This document shows positions 40,396 to 50,199 of a stretch of DNA of 64,000 nt, one piece after another. The stretch comes from Pseudomonas entomophila L48 (GTDB lineage Bacteria > Pseudomonadota > Gammaproteobacteria > Pseudomonadales > Pseudomonadaceae), in NCBI RefSeq assembly GCF_000026105.1, contig NC_008027.1:5724501-5788500 (forward strand), in the 5' to 3' direction. The notes under the pieces were generated by a model that saw only the letters and a program-made list of their open reading frames with translations, was not told the DNA's origin and did no database searches. The first letter of the stretch is position 1. The number at the start of each line of letters is the position of its first letter. Both the position numbers and the translations under genes were made by a program.

Positions 40396-42504
40396 ATGCC
40401 GGGTATAGAAGCCCTCGCCGAACGGCTGTCGACGTATCTGGGCCCCGAACAGGTCAACCTGGTCCGGCGCGCCTACTTCTACGCCGAACAGGCCCACGAT
40501 GGCCAGCGCCGCCGCAGCGGCGAGCCCTACGTGACCCACCCGCTGGCGGTTGCCAGCATCCTCGCCGACATGCACATGGACCATCAGAGCCTGATGGCGG
40601 CCATGCTGCACGACGTGATCGAAGACACCGGCATCGCCAAAGAAGCCTTGAGCCAGCAATTCGGCGAAACCGTCGCCGAGCTGGTCGACGGGGTCAGCAA
40701 GCTGACCCAGATGAACTTCGAGACGAAAGCCGAGGCGCAAGCCGAAAACTTCCAGAAGATGGCCATGGCCATGGCCCGCGACATCCGCGTGATCCTGGTC
40801 AAGCTGGCCGACCGCCTGCACAACATGCGCACCCTGGAAGTGCTGTCCGGCGAAAAGCGCCGGCGCATCGCCAAGGAAACCCTCGAGATCTACGCCCCCA
40901 TCGCCAACCGCCTGGGCATGCACACCGTGCGCGTGGAGTTCGAGGACCTGGGCTTCAAGGCCATGCACCCGATGCGTTCGTCGCTGATCCACCGGGCGGT
41001 CAAGAGCGCGCGGGGCAACCGCAAGGAAATCGTCGCCAAGATCGAGACCTCGCTGGCCAACTGCCTGGCCGCCGACGGCATCGAGGGCGAGGTCAGCGGC
41101 CGGCAGAAACACCTCTATGGCATCTACAAGAAGATGCGCGGCAAGCGCCGCGCCTTCACCGAAATCATGGACGTGTACGCCTTCCGCATCATCGTCGACA
41201 AGGTCGATACCTGCTACCGCGTGCTCGGCGCCGTGCACAACCTGTACAAGCCGCTGCCGGGCCGGTTCAAGGACTACATCGCGATCCCCAAGGCCAACGG
41301 CTACCAGTCGTTGCACACCACGCTGTTCGGCATGCACGGCGTGCCCATCGAGATCCAGATCCGCACCCGCGAAATGGAAGAGATGGCCAACAACGGCATC
41401 GCCGCGCACTGGCTGTACAAATCGAACGAGGAAGAACAGCCCAAGGGCAGCCACGCCCGCGCCCGCCAGTGGGTCAAGGGCATCCTCGAGCTGCAGCAGC
41501 GCGCCGGCAACTCGCTGGAATTCATCGAGAGCGTGAAGATCGACCTGTTCCCGGACGAGGTCTACGTCTTCACCCCCAAAGGCCGGATCATGGAGCTGCC
41601 CAAAGGCTCCACCGCCGTCGACTTCGCCTACGCGGTGCACACCGACGTCGGCAACAGCTGCATCGCCTGCCGCATCAACCGCCGCCTGGCGCCGCTGTCC
41701 GAACCGCTGCAGAGCGGTTCGACCGTCGAGATCGTCAGCGCCCCGGGCGCGCGCCCCAACCCGGCCTGGCTGAACTTCGTGGTCACCGGCAAGGCGCGTA
41801 CGCACATCCGTCACGCCCTCAAGCAACAGCGCCGCTCCGAGTCGATCAGCCTCGGCGAGCGCCTGCTGAACAAGGTGCTGACGGGCTTCGACAGCAGCCT
41901 GGAGCAAATCCCCCAGGAGCGCATCCAGGGCATCCTCACCGAGTACCGCCTGGAACTGGTCGAAGACCTGCTCGAGGACATCGGCCTCGGCAACCGCATG
42001 GCCTACGTCGTCGCCCGCCGCCTGCTGTCGGCCGAAGGCGAACAACTGCCAGCGCCGGAAGGCCCGCTGGCGATCCGCGGCACCGAGGGCCTGGTGCTCA
42101 GCTACGCCAAGTGCTGCACCCCGATCCCGGGCGACCCGATCGTCGGCCACCTGTCAGCAGGCAAGGGCATGGTCGTGCACCTGGAGGACTGCCGCAATAT
42201 CAGTGAGGTCCGCCACAACCCGGAGAAGTGCCTGCAACTCTCCTGGGCCAAGGACGTCACCGGCGAGTTCAACGTCGAACTGCGCGTCGAGCTTGAGCAC
42301 CAGCGCGGCCTGATCGCCCTGCTGGCCAGCAGCGTCAACGCCGCCGACGGCAACATCGAGAAAATCAGCATGGACGAACGCGACGGCCGTATCAGCGTGG
42401 TCCAACTGGTGGTCAGCGTGCACGACCGCGTGCACCTGGCCCGCGTGATCAAGAAACTGCGTACCTTGACCGGCGTGGTCCGCATCACCCGGATGCGTGC
42501 GTAG
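40396..42504 (+). CDS. spoT: Bifunctional (p)ppGpp synthetase/hydrolase SpoT
   Basis: The 702-aa protein has HD hydrolase (residues 25-180) with intact HDVIED (72-77), so ppGpp hydrolysis is expected. A RelA/SpoT synthetase domain (about 235-345) includes [22 protein letters not shown] (around 385-445) and a C-terminal ACT domain follow. The intact HD motif identifies SpoT rather than RelA. It acts between rpoZ and ridA. Confidence 0.97.
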   Translation: MPGIEALAERLSTYLGPEQVNLVRRAYFYAEQAHDGQRRRSGEPYVTHPLAVASILADMHMDHQSLMAAMLHDVIEDTGIAKEALSQQFGETVAELVDGVSKLTQMNFETKAEAQAENFQKMAMAMARDIRVILVKLADRLHNMRTLEVLSGEKRRRIAKETLEIYAPIANRLGMHTVRVEFEDLGFKAMHPMRSSLIHRAVKSARGNRKEIVAKIETSLANCLAADGIEGEVSGRQKHLYGIYKKMRGKRRAFTEIMDVYAFRIIVDKVDTCYRVLGAVHNLYKPLPGRFKDYIAIPKANGYQSLHTTLFGMHGVPIEIQIRTREMEEMANNGIAAHWLYKSNEEEQPKGSHARARQWVKGILELQQRAGNSLEFIESVKIDLFPDEVYVFTPKGRIMELPKGSTAVDFAYAVHTDVGNSCIACRINRRLAPLSEPLQSGSTVEIVSAPGARPNPAWLNFVVTGKARTHIRHALKQQRRSESISLGERLLNKVLTGFDSSLEQIPQERIQGILTEYRLELVEDLLEDIGLGNRMAYVVARRLLSAEGEQLPAPEGPLAIRGTEGLVLSYAKCCTPIPGDPIVGHLSAGKGMVVHLEDCRNISEVRHNPEKCLQLSWAKDVTGEFNVELRVELEHQRGLIALLASSVNAADGNIEKISMDERDGRISVVQLVVSVHDRVHLARVIKKLRTLTGVVRITRMRA

Positions 42505-42527
42505 TCCGCCAACCGCAAGGAGTCATC

Positions 42528-42908
42528 ATGAGCAAGACTGTCATCAACAGCGACAAGGCCCCTGCCGCCATCGGCACCTACTCGCAGGCGATCAAGGCCG
42601 GCAACACCGTGTACATGTCGGGCCAGATCCCGCTGGACCCGAAAACCATGGAACTGGTCGAAGGCTTCGAAGCCCAGACCGTACAGGTGTTCGAGAACCT
42701 GAAGTCGGTTGCAGAGGCTGCTGGCGGTTCGTTCAAGGACATCGTCAAGCTGAACATCTTCCTCACCGACCTGAGCCACTTCGCCAAGGTCAACGAGATC
42801 ATGGGCCGCTACTTCGAGCAGCCCTACCCGGCCCGCGCCGCCATCGGCGTGGCCGCCCTGCCCAAGGGCGCCCAGGTCGAGATGGACGCCATCCTGGTCC
42901 TCGAGTGA
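42528..42908 (+). CDS. ridA: 2-iminobutanoate/2-iminopropanoate deaminase RidA
   Basis: The 126-aa RidA clears reactive enamine/imine intermediates from PLP enzymes. The start [20 protein letters not shown] and the catalytic Arg in [20 protein letters not shown] are conserved. AAGGAG precedes the ATG, 23 bp after spoT. It is the only RidA-type gene I see in the window. Confidence 0.96.
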   Translation: MSKTVINSDKAPAAIGTYSQAIKAGNTVYMSGQIPLDPKTMELVEGFEAQTVQVFENLKSVAEAAGGSFKDIVKLNIFLTDLSHFAKVNEIMGRYFEQPYPARAAIGVAALPKGAQVEMDAILVLE

Positions 42909-42966
42909 CACGCCGGTGACGGGCCCCTCGCCCGTCACCACCCCTTCCTGCCCCAAGGTTTCCACC

Positions 42967-43695
42967 ATGCGCCACGCATTGCCTCTCGCGCTGGCAGCCC
43001 TGCTCCTGGGCGGCTGCGCCAGCCACAAACCCGAAGATTTCAACGGCACCTGGATCAACCAGGCCGCCATCGACGCCGCCGCCAAAGGCACCAGCCTGCG
43101 CCAGGCCCTGAACGATCACGGGCCGGTGCTCGAATGGAAGATCGACGTCAAGAACCAGCAAGCCAGCTTCAGCAACGGTTTCGAAGCTGCTGAAGGCCGC
43201 CTGAGCGCCAACGAGAAAGACTGGCAGGTCAGCTTCGAGGGCGGCCTGAACGAGCAGCTCAAGCTTGATGGTAATGAAATGCAGGCTATAGACCCATCGG
43301 GCCACGAACAGGTCTTCGTCCGCGCCAAGCCTGAGGACAGCAACGCGCCCCTGGGCGGCAGCTTCGAAAAAGCGCTGTACAAAACCTACCTGGGTGGCGA
43401 CTGGAAGATCGTCGAGGGCCAGGGCAAAGGCGCCGTGGTGCGTTTCAGCGACACCGGCAATGTGACCGGCCTGCCTGGCCCGGATCGCTTTGCCCTGTGC
43501 CTGGCCGGCGATTGCGCGACCATGGGCGACGGCAACGACAGCCTTTGGTTGGAGCGCAACCAGCGCGGCGCGCCGTGGATCTTCAAGCGCGACGGCGACA
43601 CCCTGGAGATCTTCCAGGCGGTGAACCGTGCACAACCTGACGAGATGCCACAGCTGGCTGCAGGCACGCGGCAGTGGGTACTGGAAAGGGATTAA
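42967..43695 (+). CDS. Uncharacterised lipoprotein
   Basis: The 242-aa precursor opens with a lipoprotein signal ending LLGGC (Cys about residue 17), then SHKPEDFNGTWINQAAIDAA. I recognise no domain. The mature part is polar, with several Trp/Gly-rich beta-type segments (NGTWI, GGDWKIVEGQG, NDSLWLERNQ), suggesting a beta-rich envelope protein. It starts 58 bp after ridA, with a weak ribosome site. An upstream in-frame start at 42916 would disrupt the signal. Confidence 0.72.
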   Translation: MRHALPLALAALLLGGCASHKPEDFNGTWINQAAIDAAAKGTSLRQALNDHGPVLEWKIDVKNQQASFSNGFEAAEGRLSANEKDWQVSFEGGLNEQLKLDGNEMQAIDPSGHEQVFVRAKPEDSNAPLGGSFEKALYKTYLGGDWKIVEGQGKGAVVRFSDTGNVTGLPGPDRFALCLAGDCATMGDGNDSLWLERNQRGAPWIFKRDGDTLEIFQAVNRAQPDEMPQLAAGTRQWVLERD

Positions 43696-43707
43696 CCAGA
43701 GACTGCC

Positions 43708-43812
43708 GGGGGCGCTTTGCGCCCCTATCGCGACACAAGGCCGCTCCCACAGGTACTGCACAACCCTTGTGGGAGCGGCCTTGTGTCGCGATAGGGCTGC
43801 GAAGCAGCCCCA
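43708..43812. repeat. REP pair, GGCCTTGTGTCGCGA type
   Basis: Two inverted copies of a second REP subfamily, each followed by GGGCTGCGAAGCAGCCCC-like or GGGGGCGCTTTGCGCCCC hairpins, between the convergent lipoprotein and SDR genes. Confidence 0.8.
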
Positions 43813-43841
43813 GGATCTATCAGGCTACACACAACCGTGTT

Positions 43842-44699
43842 TCAGCCACACCCTTGCAAGATGGCCGCATACCCCTCTTTATAACTCGGATACTGCGGCA
43901 CCCACCCCAACGCCCGCGCCCGTGCATTGCTGCAACGCTTGCTGCCGGTACGCCGCACGCGCTGCTCATCCGACCATTCGGTAACCCCAAGATACTCACG
44001 CAACCAAGCCACCACGTCGGCCAGCGGCGCCGGATCGTCATCCACACCGATATAGCAATCATCGAGCACCACGCCCTGAACATCGGCCTGCAGCAGATGC
44101 GCCAGCAGGCTCGCGGCGTCCTCGGCATGGATCCGGTTGCCATACAGCGGCGGCTCCTCGGCCACGCGATAACCTTGGCGCACCTGGCTCAGCAACCACT
44201 CACGGCCCGGGCCATAGATTCCGGTAAGGCGCACGATACTGGCGGGGATGCCACTTTCGAGGGCCAGACGCTCCGCTTGGAGCATCACCTTGCCGGAATA
44301 GCCTTCAGGCGCGGTGCTGGCGGTCTCGTCGATCCACTCGCCATCCTGCTGCGCATAGACGCTGCTGCTGGATACGAACAGCAGGCGGCGCGGCTGTTGG
44401 CCGCTGCGCTCCAGCCAACCCAGCACATGCCGCAAACCCTCGACATAGGCGGCCTGGTAACCGGCCTCGTCATGTTGGCTGGCGGCAACGCAGTACACCA
44501 AGTAGTCAGGCGCACGCTCAGGCCAGGCGTCAGGCTGGCGACGATCAGCCAGATCGGCGGCAATCGGCCGAACCCCTGCAGGCAGCTGTCCGACCGAACG
44601 CCGCAGGCCGCTGACCTGCCAGCCTTGAGCAAGCAGTTGGCGGGCCAGGCGACTGCCCACATCACCGCAACCCACGATCAAAGCTGAAACGTCTGACAT
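43842..44699 (-). CDS. NAD(P)-dependent SDR/epimerase-family protein
   Basis: The 285-aa extended SDR-like protein has nucleotide motif ALIVGCGDVGSRLARQLLAQ at its N-terminus and the SSSSVYAQ active region. It resembles the YeeZ group. The substrate is unknown. AGGAG precedes the ATG at 44699; an in-frame start 37 codons earlier is not conserved. It is divergent from exbB across an AT-rich gap. Confidence 0.8.
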   Translation of the reverse strand: MSDVSALIVGCGDVGSRLARQLLAQGWQVSGLRRSVGQLPAGVRPIAADLADRRQPDAWPERAPDYLVYCVAASQHDEAGYQAAYVEGLRHVLGWLERSGQQPRRLLFVSSSSVYAQQDGEWIDETASTAPEGYSGKVMLQAERLALESGIPASIVRLTGIYGPGREWLLSQVRQGYRVAEEPPLYGNRIHAEDAASLLAHLLQADVQGVVLDDCYIGVDDDPAPLADVVAWLREYLGVTEWSDEQRVRRTGSKRCSNARARALGWVPQYPSYKEGYAAILQGCG

Positions 44700-44766
44700 A
44701 CCAAATCTCCTAATGCGAAAGGCGCAGGCTATCGGGTTAGCGCGATCAACGGCTATACCAAGGTCA

Positions 44767-44814
44767 AAAAAAGCAATCTCATTACTTTTGTTAACAAGAA
44801 TTACTTGCAATAAT
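44767..44814. promoter_or_regulatory. AT-rich promoter region of exbB-exbD-tonB
   Basis: ATTACTT is repeated at 44781-44787 and 44800-44806, with an AATAAT -10 candidate at 44809-44814 and a TTGTTA near 44788. TonB systems are usually Fur-controlled, but no good Fur box is visible. Confidence 0.35.
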
Positions 44815-44891
44815 GGCCGCCTTGTCTGTTCTCGGCCCGCCTCGAGGCCTCGAAGAACTCAACCCATTTCTCTTCATCAGGTCCGGCCAGC

Positions 44892-45854
44892 ATGACACGC
44901 ACTCAACCTTCCGCTTCGCCTACCCCGTCGCGCGCCTGGCGCGCCATCGCCGCGCTGATGTTCAGCCTGGTGCTGGCCCCGGCAGCCATGGCTGATGAGC
45001 CAACCGCACAGGCGACCACCCCGGCCGCAGCCAGCGCACCGGCCGCCGAAGGCCAGGCTCCAGCGCCCGAGCTGACGCCTGAAGCCCAGGCGCTGGTCGA
45101 CAACCTGCAGAAGTCCGCTGAAGCCGTGGTCGCCGAAGACACCTCGCTGGGCATGGCCCACGACCTGTCCCCATGGGGCATGTACAAGAACGCCGACGTG
45201 GTGGTGAAGGCCGTGATGATCGGCCTGGCCCTGGCCTCGATCATCACCTGGACCATCTGGATCGCCAAGGGCTTCGAGCTGATGGGCGCCAAGCGCCGCC
45301 TGCGTGGCGAAATCGCCGCCCTGAAGCGCTCCGTGAGCCTGAAGGAAGCCAGCGACGTCTCGAACAAGGAAGGCACCCTGGCCCACACCCTGGTCCACGA
45401 CGCCCTCGAAGAGATGCGCCTGTCGGCCAACGCCCGCGAGAAGGAAGGCATCAAGGAACGCGTCAGCTTCCGCCTGGAACGCCTGGTCGCCGCCAGCGGC
45501 CGCAACATGAGCAGCGGCACCGGCGTGCTGGCCACCATTGGCTCCACCGCGCCGTTCGTCGGTCTGTTCGGCACCGTGTGGGGCATCATGAACAGCTTCA
45601 TCGGCATCGCCAAGACCCAGACCACCAACCTGGCCGTGGTTGCCCCGGGCATCGCCGAAGCCCTGCTGGCCACCGCGCTGGGCCTGGTCGCGGCGATCCC
45701 GGCCGTGGTCATCTACAACGTCTTCGCCCGCTCCATCGCCGGCTACAAGGCGCAGGTCTCCGATGCCTCCGCCCAGGTGCTGCTGCTGGTCAGCCGCGAC
45801 CTGGACCATCAGGGCAGCGAGCGCGCCGCCCCGCACATGGTGAAAGTGGGGTAA
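44892..45854 (+). CDS. exbB: TonB-system energiser ExbB
   Basis: The 320-aa inner-membrane protein powers TonB with ExbD. It has an N-terminal signal-like segment, an Ala/Pro-rich periplasmic stretch (about residues 33-75) and three membrane helices of the MotA/TolQ/ExbB family, with GLFGTVWGIMNSF and EALLATALGLVAAIPAVV. The long N-terminal extension is typical of pseudomonad ExbB. It is the first gene of exbB-exbD-tonB. Confidence 0.94.
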   Translation: MTRTQPSASPTPSRAWRAIAALMFSLVLAPAAMADEPTAQATTPAAASAPAAEGQAPAPELTPEAQALVDNLQKSAEAVVAEDTSLGMAHDLSPWGMYKNADVVVKAVMIGLALASIITWTIWIAKGFELMGAKRRLRGEIAALKRSVSLKEASDVSNKEGTLAHTLVHDALEEMRLSANAREKEGIKERVSFRLERLVAASGRNMSSGTGVLATIGSTAPFVGLFGTVWGIMNSFIGIAKTQTTNLAVVAPGIAEALLATALGLVAAIPAVVIYNVFARSIAGYKAQVSDASAQVLLLVSRDLDHQGSERAAPHMVKVG

Positions 45855-45857
45855 GCC

Positions 45858-46286
45858 ATGGGCCTGCATCTCAACGAAGGTGGCGACGACCTCGCCGAGA
45901 ACCACGAAATCAACGTCACGCCGTTCATCGACGTGATGCTGGTGCTGCTGATCATCTTCATGGTCGCGGCGCCCCTGGCCACGGTCGACATCAAGGTCGA
46001 CCTGCCCGCCTCGACCGCAAAACCCGCGCCGAGGCCCGAGAAGCCGGTGTTCGTCAGCGTCAAGGCCGACAAGAAGCTGTACGTCGGTGATGACCCGGTG
46101 GCCCAACCCGACCAGCTTGGCGCAATGCTTGACGCCAAGACCAAGGGCGACAAGGAAACCACCATCTTCTTCCAGGCTGACAAGGGCGTCGACTACGGCG
46201 ACCTGATGGAAGTGATGAACACCATGCGCGCGGCCGGCTACCTCAAGGTCGGTCTGGTCGGACTCGAGACGGCAGCCAAGAAATGA
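45858..46286 (+). CDS. exbD: TonB-system energiser ExbD
   Basis: The 142-aa single-pass protein has the proton-path Asp in the N-terminal helix (NVTPFIDVMLVLLIIFMV) and a short periplasmic domain. It starts 3 bp after exbB and overlaps tonB by 4 bp (ATGA), so the three are translationally linked. Confidence 0.95.
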   Translation: MGLHLNEGGDDLAENHEINVTPFIDVMLVLLIIFMVAAPLATVDIKVDLPASTAKPAPRPEKPVFVSVKADKKLYVGDDPVAQPDQLGAMLDAKTKGDKETTIFFQADKGVDYGDLMEVMNTMRAAGYLKVGLVGLETAAKK

Positions 46287-47017
46287 CGAAAACGCGCTCG
46301 AACATGGCGCGCTACGGCACCAGCCTGGCCATCGTGCTGGGCGTGCACGTGGTCGCCGTGGTGCTGACGCTCAACTGGTCGGTGCCCCAGGCCATCGAGC
46401 TGCCGCCGGCAGCGATGATGGTCGAGTTGGCGCCGTTGCCGGAGCCCGCGCCACCGCCACCGCCCAAGGCCGCGCCCAAGCCACCGGCAGAGGTCGAGGA
46501 GCCGCCGCTGCCCAAGCTGGTGGAGGCCCCCAAGCCGAAGATCGCCATCGCCAAGCCGCCCAAGCCCAAGGCCAAGCCGCAGCCGCCCAAGCCTGAGAAA
46601 AAGCCTGAGCCGCCGAAGGACGAACCACCGGCCAAGGACGATGTGGCGGATACCCCGCCAAGCAACGCGCAGCCGCAGAAATCGGCCGCACCGGCACCGA
46701 GCATCGCCTCCAACAGCAATGCCCTGCCCAGCTGGCAGAGCGACCTGCTGCGCCACCTGGCCAAGTACAAGAAGTACCCGGAAGACGCTCGCCGTCGCGG
46801 CCTGCAGGGCATCAACCGCCTGCGCTTCGTGGTCGACGCCGAGGGCAAGGTAGTCTCGTACTCGCTGGCCGGAGGCTCGGGCAGCGCGGCGCTGGACCGG
46901 GCGACCCTGGAAATGATCCGTCGCGCAGGCTCCGTACCGAAGCCGCCAGCGGAGCTGTTGAACAATGGCACGATCGAAGTCGTGGCGCCGTTCGTCTATT
47001 CCCTGGACCGACGCTGA
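46283..47017 (+). CDS. tonB: TonB energy-transducing protein
   Basis: The 244-aa protein has one N-terminal membrane helix (about 12-32), a long Pro/Lys periplasmic spacer (about 50-130) and a C-terminal TonB domain containing YPEDARRRGLQG. It contacts TonB boxes of outer-membrane receptors for iron and other uptake. The ATG overlaps the exbD stop by 4 bp. Confidence 0.94.
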   Translation: MTKTRSNMARYGTSLAIVLGVHVVAVVLTLNWSVPQAIELPPAAMMVELAPLPEPAPPPPPKAAPKPPAEVEEPPLPKLVEAPKPKIAIAKPPKPKAKPQPPKPEKKPEPPKDEPPAKDDVADTPPSNAQPQKSAAPAPSIASNSNALPSWQSDLLRHLAKYKKYPEDARRRGLQGINRLRFVVDAEGKVVSYSLAGGSGSAALDRATLEMIRRAGSVPKPPAELLNNGTIEVVAPFVYSLDRR

Positions 47018-47111
47018 CGCTTTTGTTTCTGTCACAAAACGGCAAGTCTGATAACGTGCGTCTATCGATTGCAGCCGCTATGCTGGGGCCGCAACTTCAT
47101 GGACGCACGTT

Positions 47112-48038
47112 ATGACCCTCACCGAACTTCGCTACATCGTCACCCTCGCCCAGGAGCAGCACTTCGGCCACGCCGCCGAGCGTTGCCATGTCAGCCAGCC
47201 CACGCTGTCGGTGGGCGTGAAGAAGCTCGAGGACGAGCTGGGCGTGCTGATCTTCGAACGCAGCAAGAGCGCCGTGCGCCTGACGCCGGTCGGCGAGAGC
47301 ATCGTCGCCCAGGCGCAAAAGGTACTGGAGCAGGCCCAGGGCATCCGCGAACTGGCCCAGGCCGGCAAGAACCAGCTCACCGCCCCGCTCAAGGTAGGCG
47401 CCATCTATACCGTCGGCCCCTATCTGTTCCCGCACCTGATCCCGCAACTGCACCGCGTGGCGCCGCAGATGCCGCTGTACATCGAAGAGAACTTCACCCA
47501 CGTGCTGCGCGAAAAGCTGCGCAACGGTGAACTGGACGCGGTGATCATCGCCCTGCCGTTCAACGAAGCCGATGTGCTGACGCTGCCGCTGTACGACGAG
47601 CCGTTCTGCGCGTTGATGCCAGCCGACCACCCCTGGACCCAGAAAGACACCATCGACACGGCCATGCTCAACGACAAGAGCCTGCTGCTGCTGGGCGAAG
47701 GCCACTGCTTCCGCGACCAGGTACTGGAAGCCTGCCCAACGCTCAACAAGGGCGGTGAAGGCTCGAAGCACACCACGGTCGAATCCAGCTCGCTGGAAAC
47801 CATTCGCCACATGGTTGCCTCGGGCCTGGGTGTATCCATTCTTCCGCTGTCGGCGGTGCACAGCCACCACTATGCGCCTGGTGTCATCGAAGTCCGCCCG
47901 CTGACCGCGCCGGCACCGTTCCGCACCGTGGCCATCGCCTGGCGCGCCAGCTTCCCGCGGCCGAAGGCCATCGAGATCCTCGCCGACTCGATCCGCCTCT
48001 GCTCGGTGGCCAAGGCGCCCGTGGAACAACCGGCCTGA
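47112..48038 (+). CDS. oxyR: Hydrogen peroxide-sensing regulator OxyR
   Basis: The 308-aa LysR protein keeps the redox cysteines at C199 and C208 (GHCFRDQVLEAC), the same numbering as E. coli OxyR. Peroxide forms the C199-C208 disulfide and activates catalase and related genes. The helix-turn-helix reads HFGHAAERCHVSQPTLSVGV. It is followed by recG after 4 bp, a conserved pseudomonad pair. Confidence 0.96.
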   Translation: MTLTELRYIVTLAQEQHFGHAAERCHVSQPTLSVGVKKLEDELGVLIFERSKSAVRLTPVGESIVAQAQKVLEQAQGIRELAQAGKNQLTAPLKVGAIYTVGPYLFPHLIPQLHRVAPQMPLYIEENFTHVLREKLRNGELDAVIIALPFNEADVLTLPLYDEPFCALMPADHPWTQKDTIDTAMLNDKSLLLLGEGHCFRDQVLEACPTLNKGGEGSKHTTVESSSLETIRHMVASGLGVSILPLSAVHSHHYAPGVIEVRPLTAPAPFRTVAIAWRASFPRPKAIEILADSIRLCSVAKAPVEQPA

Positions 48039-48042
48039 GCCC

Positions 48043-50121
48043 ATGACCGAGCTGTCGAACGTCCCGGTCACGGCGCTCAAGGGCGTTGGCGATGCCATGG
48101 CGGAAAAACTCGCCAAGGTCGGCCTGGAGAACCTGCAAGATCTGCTGTTCCACCTGCCGCTGCGCTATCAGGACCGTACCCGCGTGGTCCCCATCGGCCA
48201 GTTGCGGCCTGGCCAGGATGCTGTCATCGAGGGCGTGGTCAGCGGCGCCGACGTGACCATGGGCAAGCGCCGCAGCCTGGTGGTACGCCTGGGCGATGGC
48301 ACGGGCGTACTGAGCCTGCGCTTCTACCACTTCAGCAACGCACAGAAGGAAGGCCTCAAGCGTGGCACCCATCTGCGTTGCTATGGCGAGGCCCGCCCCG
48401 GCGCCTCGGGGTTGGAGATCTACCACCCCGAATATCGCGCACTCAACGGCAGCGAGCCGGCGCCGCCGGTCGAGCAGACACTCACACCGATCTACCCGAC
48501 CACCGAAGGCCTCACGCAACAGCGCCTGCGCTTGCTTTGCCAGCAGAGCCTGGGCCAGCTCGGCCCGCGCAGCCTGCCCGACTGGCTGCCCGACGAGCTG
48601 GCCCGCGACTACCAGCTGGCGCCGCTGAGCGACGCGATCCGCTACCTGCACAACCCGCCGTCCGACGCCGACCTGGACGAACTCGCCGAAGGCCATCACT
48701 GGGCCCAGCACCGCCTGGCCTTCGAAGAATTGCTCACCCACCAGCTTTCGCAGCAGCGCTTGCGCGAAAGCCTGCGCAGCCTGCGCGCTCCGGTGCTGCC
48801 CAAGGCCAGCCGCCTGCCTGCGCAGTACCTGGCGAACCTTGGCTTCAGCCCGACCGGCGCCCAGCAGCGCGTGGGCAACGAGATCGCCTACGACCTCAGC
48901 CAGCCCGAACCGATGATGCGCCTGGTGCAGGGCGACGTGGGCGCCGGCAAGACCGTGGTTGCCGCGCTGGCCGCCCTGCAGGCGCTGGAAGCCGGTTACC
49001 AGGTCGCCTTGATGGCACCCACCGAGATCCTCGCCGAACAGCACTACATCACCTTCAAGCGCTGGCTCGAGCCGCTGGGTATCGAAGTCGCCTGGCTGGC
49101 CGGCAAGCTCAAGGGCAAGGCCCGCGCCAGTGCCCTGGAGCAGATCGCCAGCGGCACACCGATGGTGGTCGGCACCCACGCGCTGTTCCAGGACGAAGTG
49201 CAGTTCAAGCACCTGGCCCTGGCGATCATCGACGAACAGCACCGCTTCGGCGTGCAGCAGCGCCTGGCCCTGCGCAAGAAAGGCGTGATGGGCCAGTTGT
49301 GCCCACACCAGTTGATCATGACCGCCACCCCCATTCCGCGTACCCTGGCCATGAGCGCCTACGCCGACCTGGACACTTCGATCCTCGACGAGTTGCCGCC
49401 TGGCCGCACCCCGGTCAACACCGTGCTGGTCGCCGACAGCCGCCGCTTCGAGGTGGTCGAGCGGGTCCGCGCCGCCTGCGCCGAAGGGCGCCAGGCGTAC
49501 TGGGTGTGCACCCTGATCGAAGAGTCCGAGGAACTGACCTGCCAGGCCGCCGAAAGCACTTTCGAGGAGCTTGGCAGTGCGCTGGGCGAGCTGCGCGTGG
49601 GGTTGATCCACGGGCGCATGAAACCGGCGGAGAAGGCGGCGGTGATGGCCGAGTTCAAGGCCGGTGAACTGCAACTGCTGGTCGCCACAACGGTGATCGA
49701 GGTGGGCGTGGATGTCCCCAACGCCAGCCTGATGATCATCGAAAACCCCGAGCGCCTGGGCTTGGCCCAGTTGCACCAGCTGCGTGGCCGGGTTGGCCGG
49801 GGCAGCGCGGTCAGCCATTGCGTGCTGCTGTACCACCCACCGCTGTCGCAAATCGGCCGGGAACGCCTGGGAATCATGCGGGAAACCAACGACGGATTCG
49901 TCATAGCAGAGAAGGACCTGGAGTTGCGAGGCCCCGGCGAAATGCTCGGCACTCGCCAGACCGGCCTGCTGCAGTTCAAGGTTGCCGACCTGATGCGCGA
50001 CGCCGACCTGCTGCCCGCCGTGCGCGATGCCGCACAGGCACTGCTGGCACGCTGGCCCGGCCACGTCAGCCCGTTGCTTGACCGTTGGCTGCGCCACGGC
50101 CAGCAATATGGCCAGGTGTGA
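48043..50121 (+). CDS. recG: ATP-dependent DNA helicase RecG
   Basis: The 692-aa helicase regresses stalled forks and branch-migrates Holliday junctions. The wedge/OB region is N-terminal (VIEGVVSGADVTMGKRRSLV). Walker A GDVGAGKTVVA, DEQHRFG and TATPIPRTLAMS follow, with C-terminal GRVGRG. It starts 4 bp after oxyR and is probably cotranscribed. Confidence 0.96.
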   Translation: MTELSNVPVTALKGVGDAMAEKLAKVGLENLQDLLFHLPLRYQDRTRVVPIGQLRPGQDAVIEGVVSGADVTMGKRRSLVVRLGDGTGVLSLRFYHFSNAQKEGLKRGTHLRCYGEARPGASGLEIYHPEYRALNGSEPAPPVEQTLTPIYPTTEGLTQQRLRLLCQQSLGQLGPRSLPDWLPDELARDYQLAPLSDAIRYLHNPPSDADLDELAEGHHWAQHRLAFEELLTHQLSQQRLRESLRSLRAPVLPKASRLPAQYLANLGFSPTGAQQRVGNEIAYDLSQPEPMMRLVQGDVGAGKTVVAALAALQALEAGYQVALMAPTEILAEQHYITFKRWLEPLGIEVAWLAGKLKGKARASALEQIASGTPMVVGTHALFQDEVQFKHLALAIIDEQHRFGVQQRLALRKKGVMGQLCPHQLIMTATPIPRTLAMSAYADLDTSILDELPPGRTPVNTVLVADSRRFEVVERVRAACAEGRQAYWVCTLIEESEELTCQAAESTFEELGSALGELRVGLIHGRMKPAEKAAVMAEFKAGELQLLVATTVIEVGVDVPNASLMIIENPERLGLAQLHQLRGRVGRGSAVSHCVLLYHPPLSQIGRERLGIMRETNDGFVIAEKDLELRGPGEMLGTRQTGLLQFKVADLMRDADLLPAVRDAAQALLARWPGHVSPLLDRWLRHGQQYGQV

Positions 50122-50199
50122 CGCTCGTCCCAATATGGATCCAGCTTGTCGGTCAGGCTGGTTATACTTCGCGTTTAAAAGAATGATTGGATACAGACC

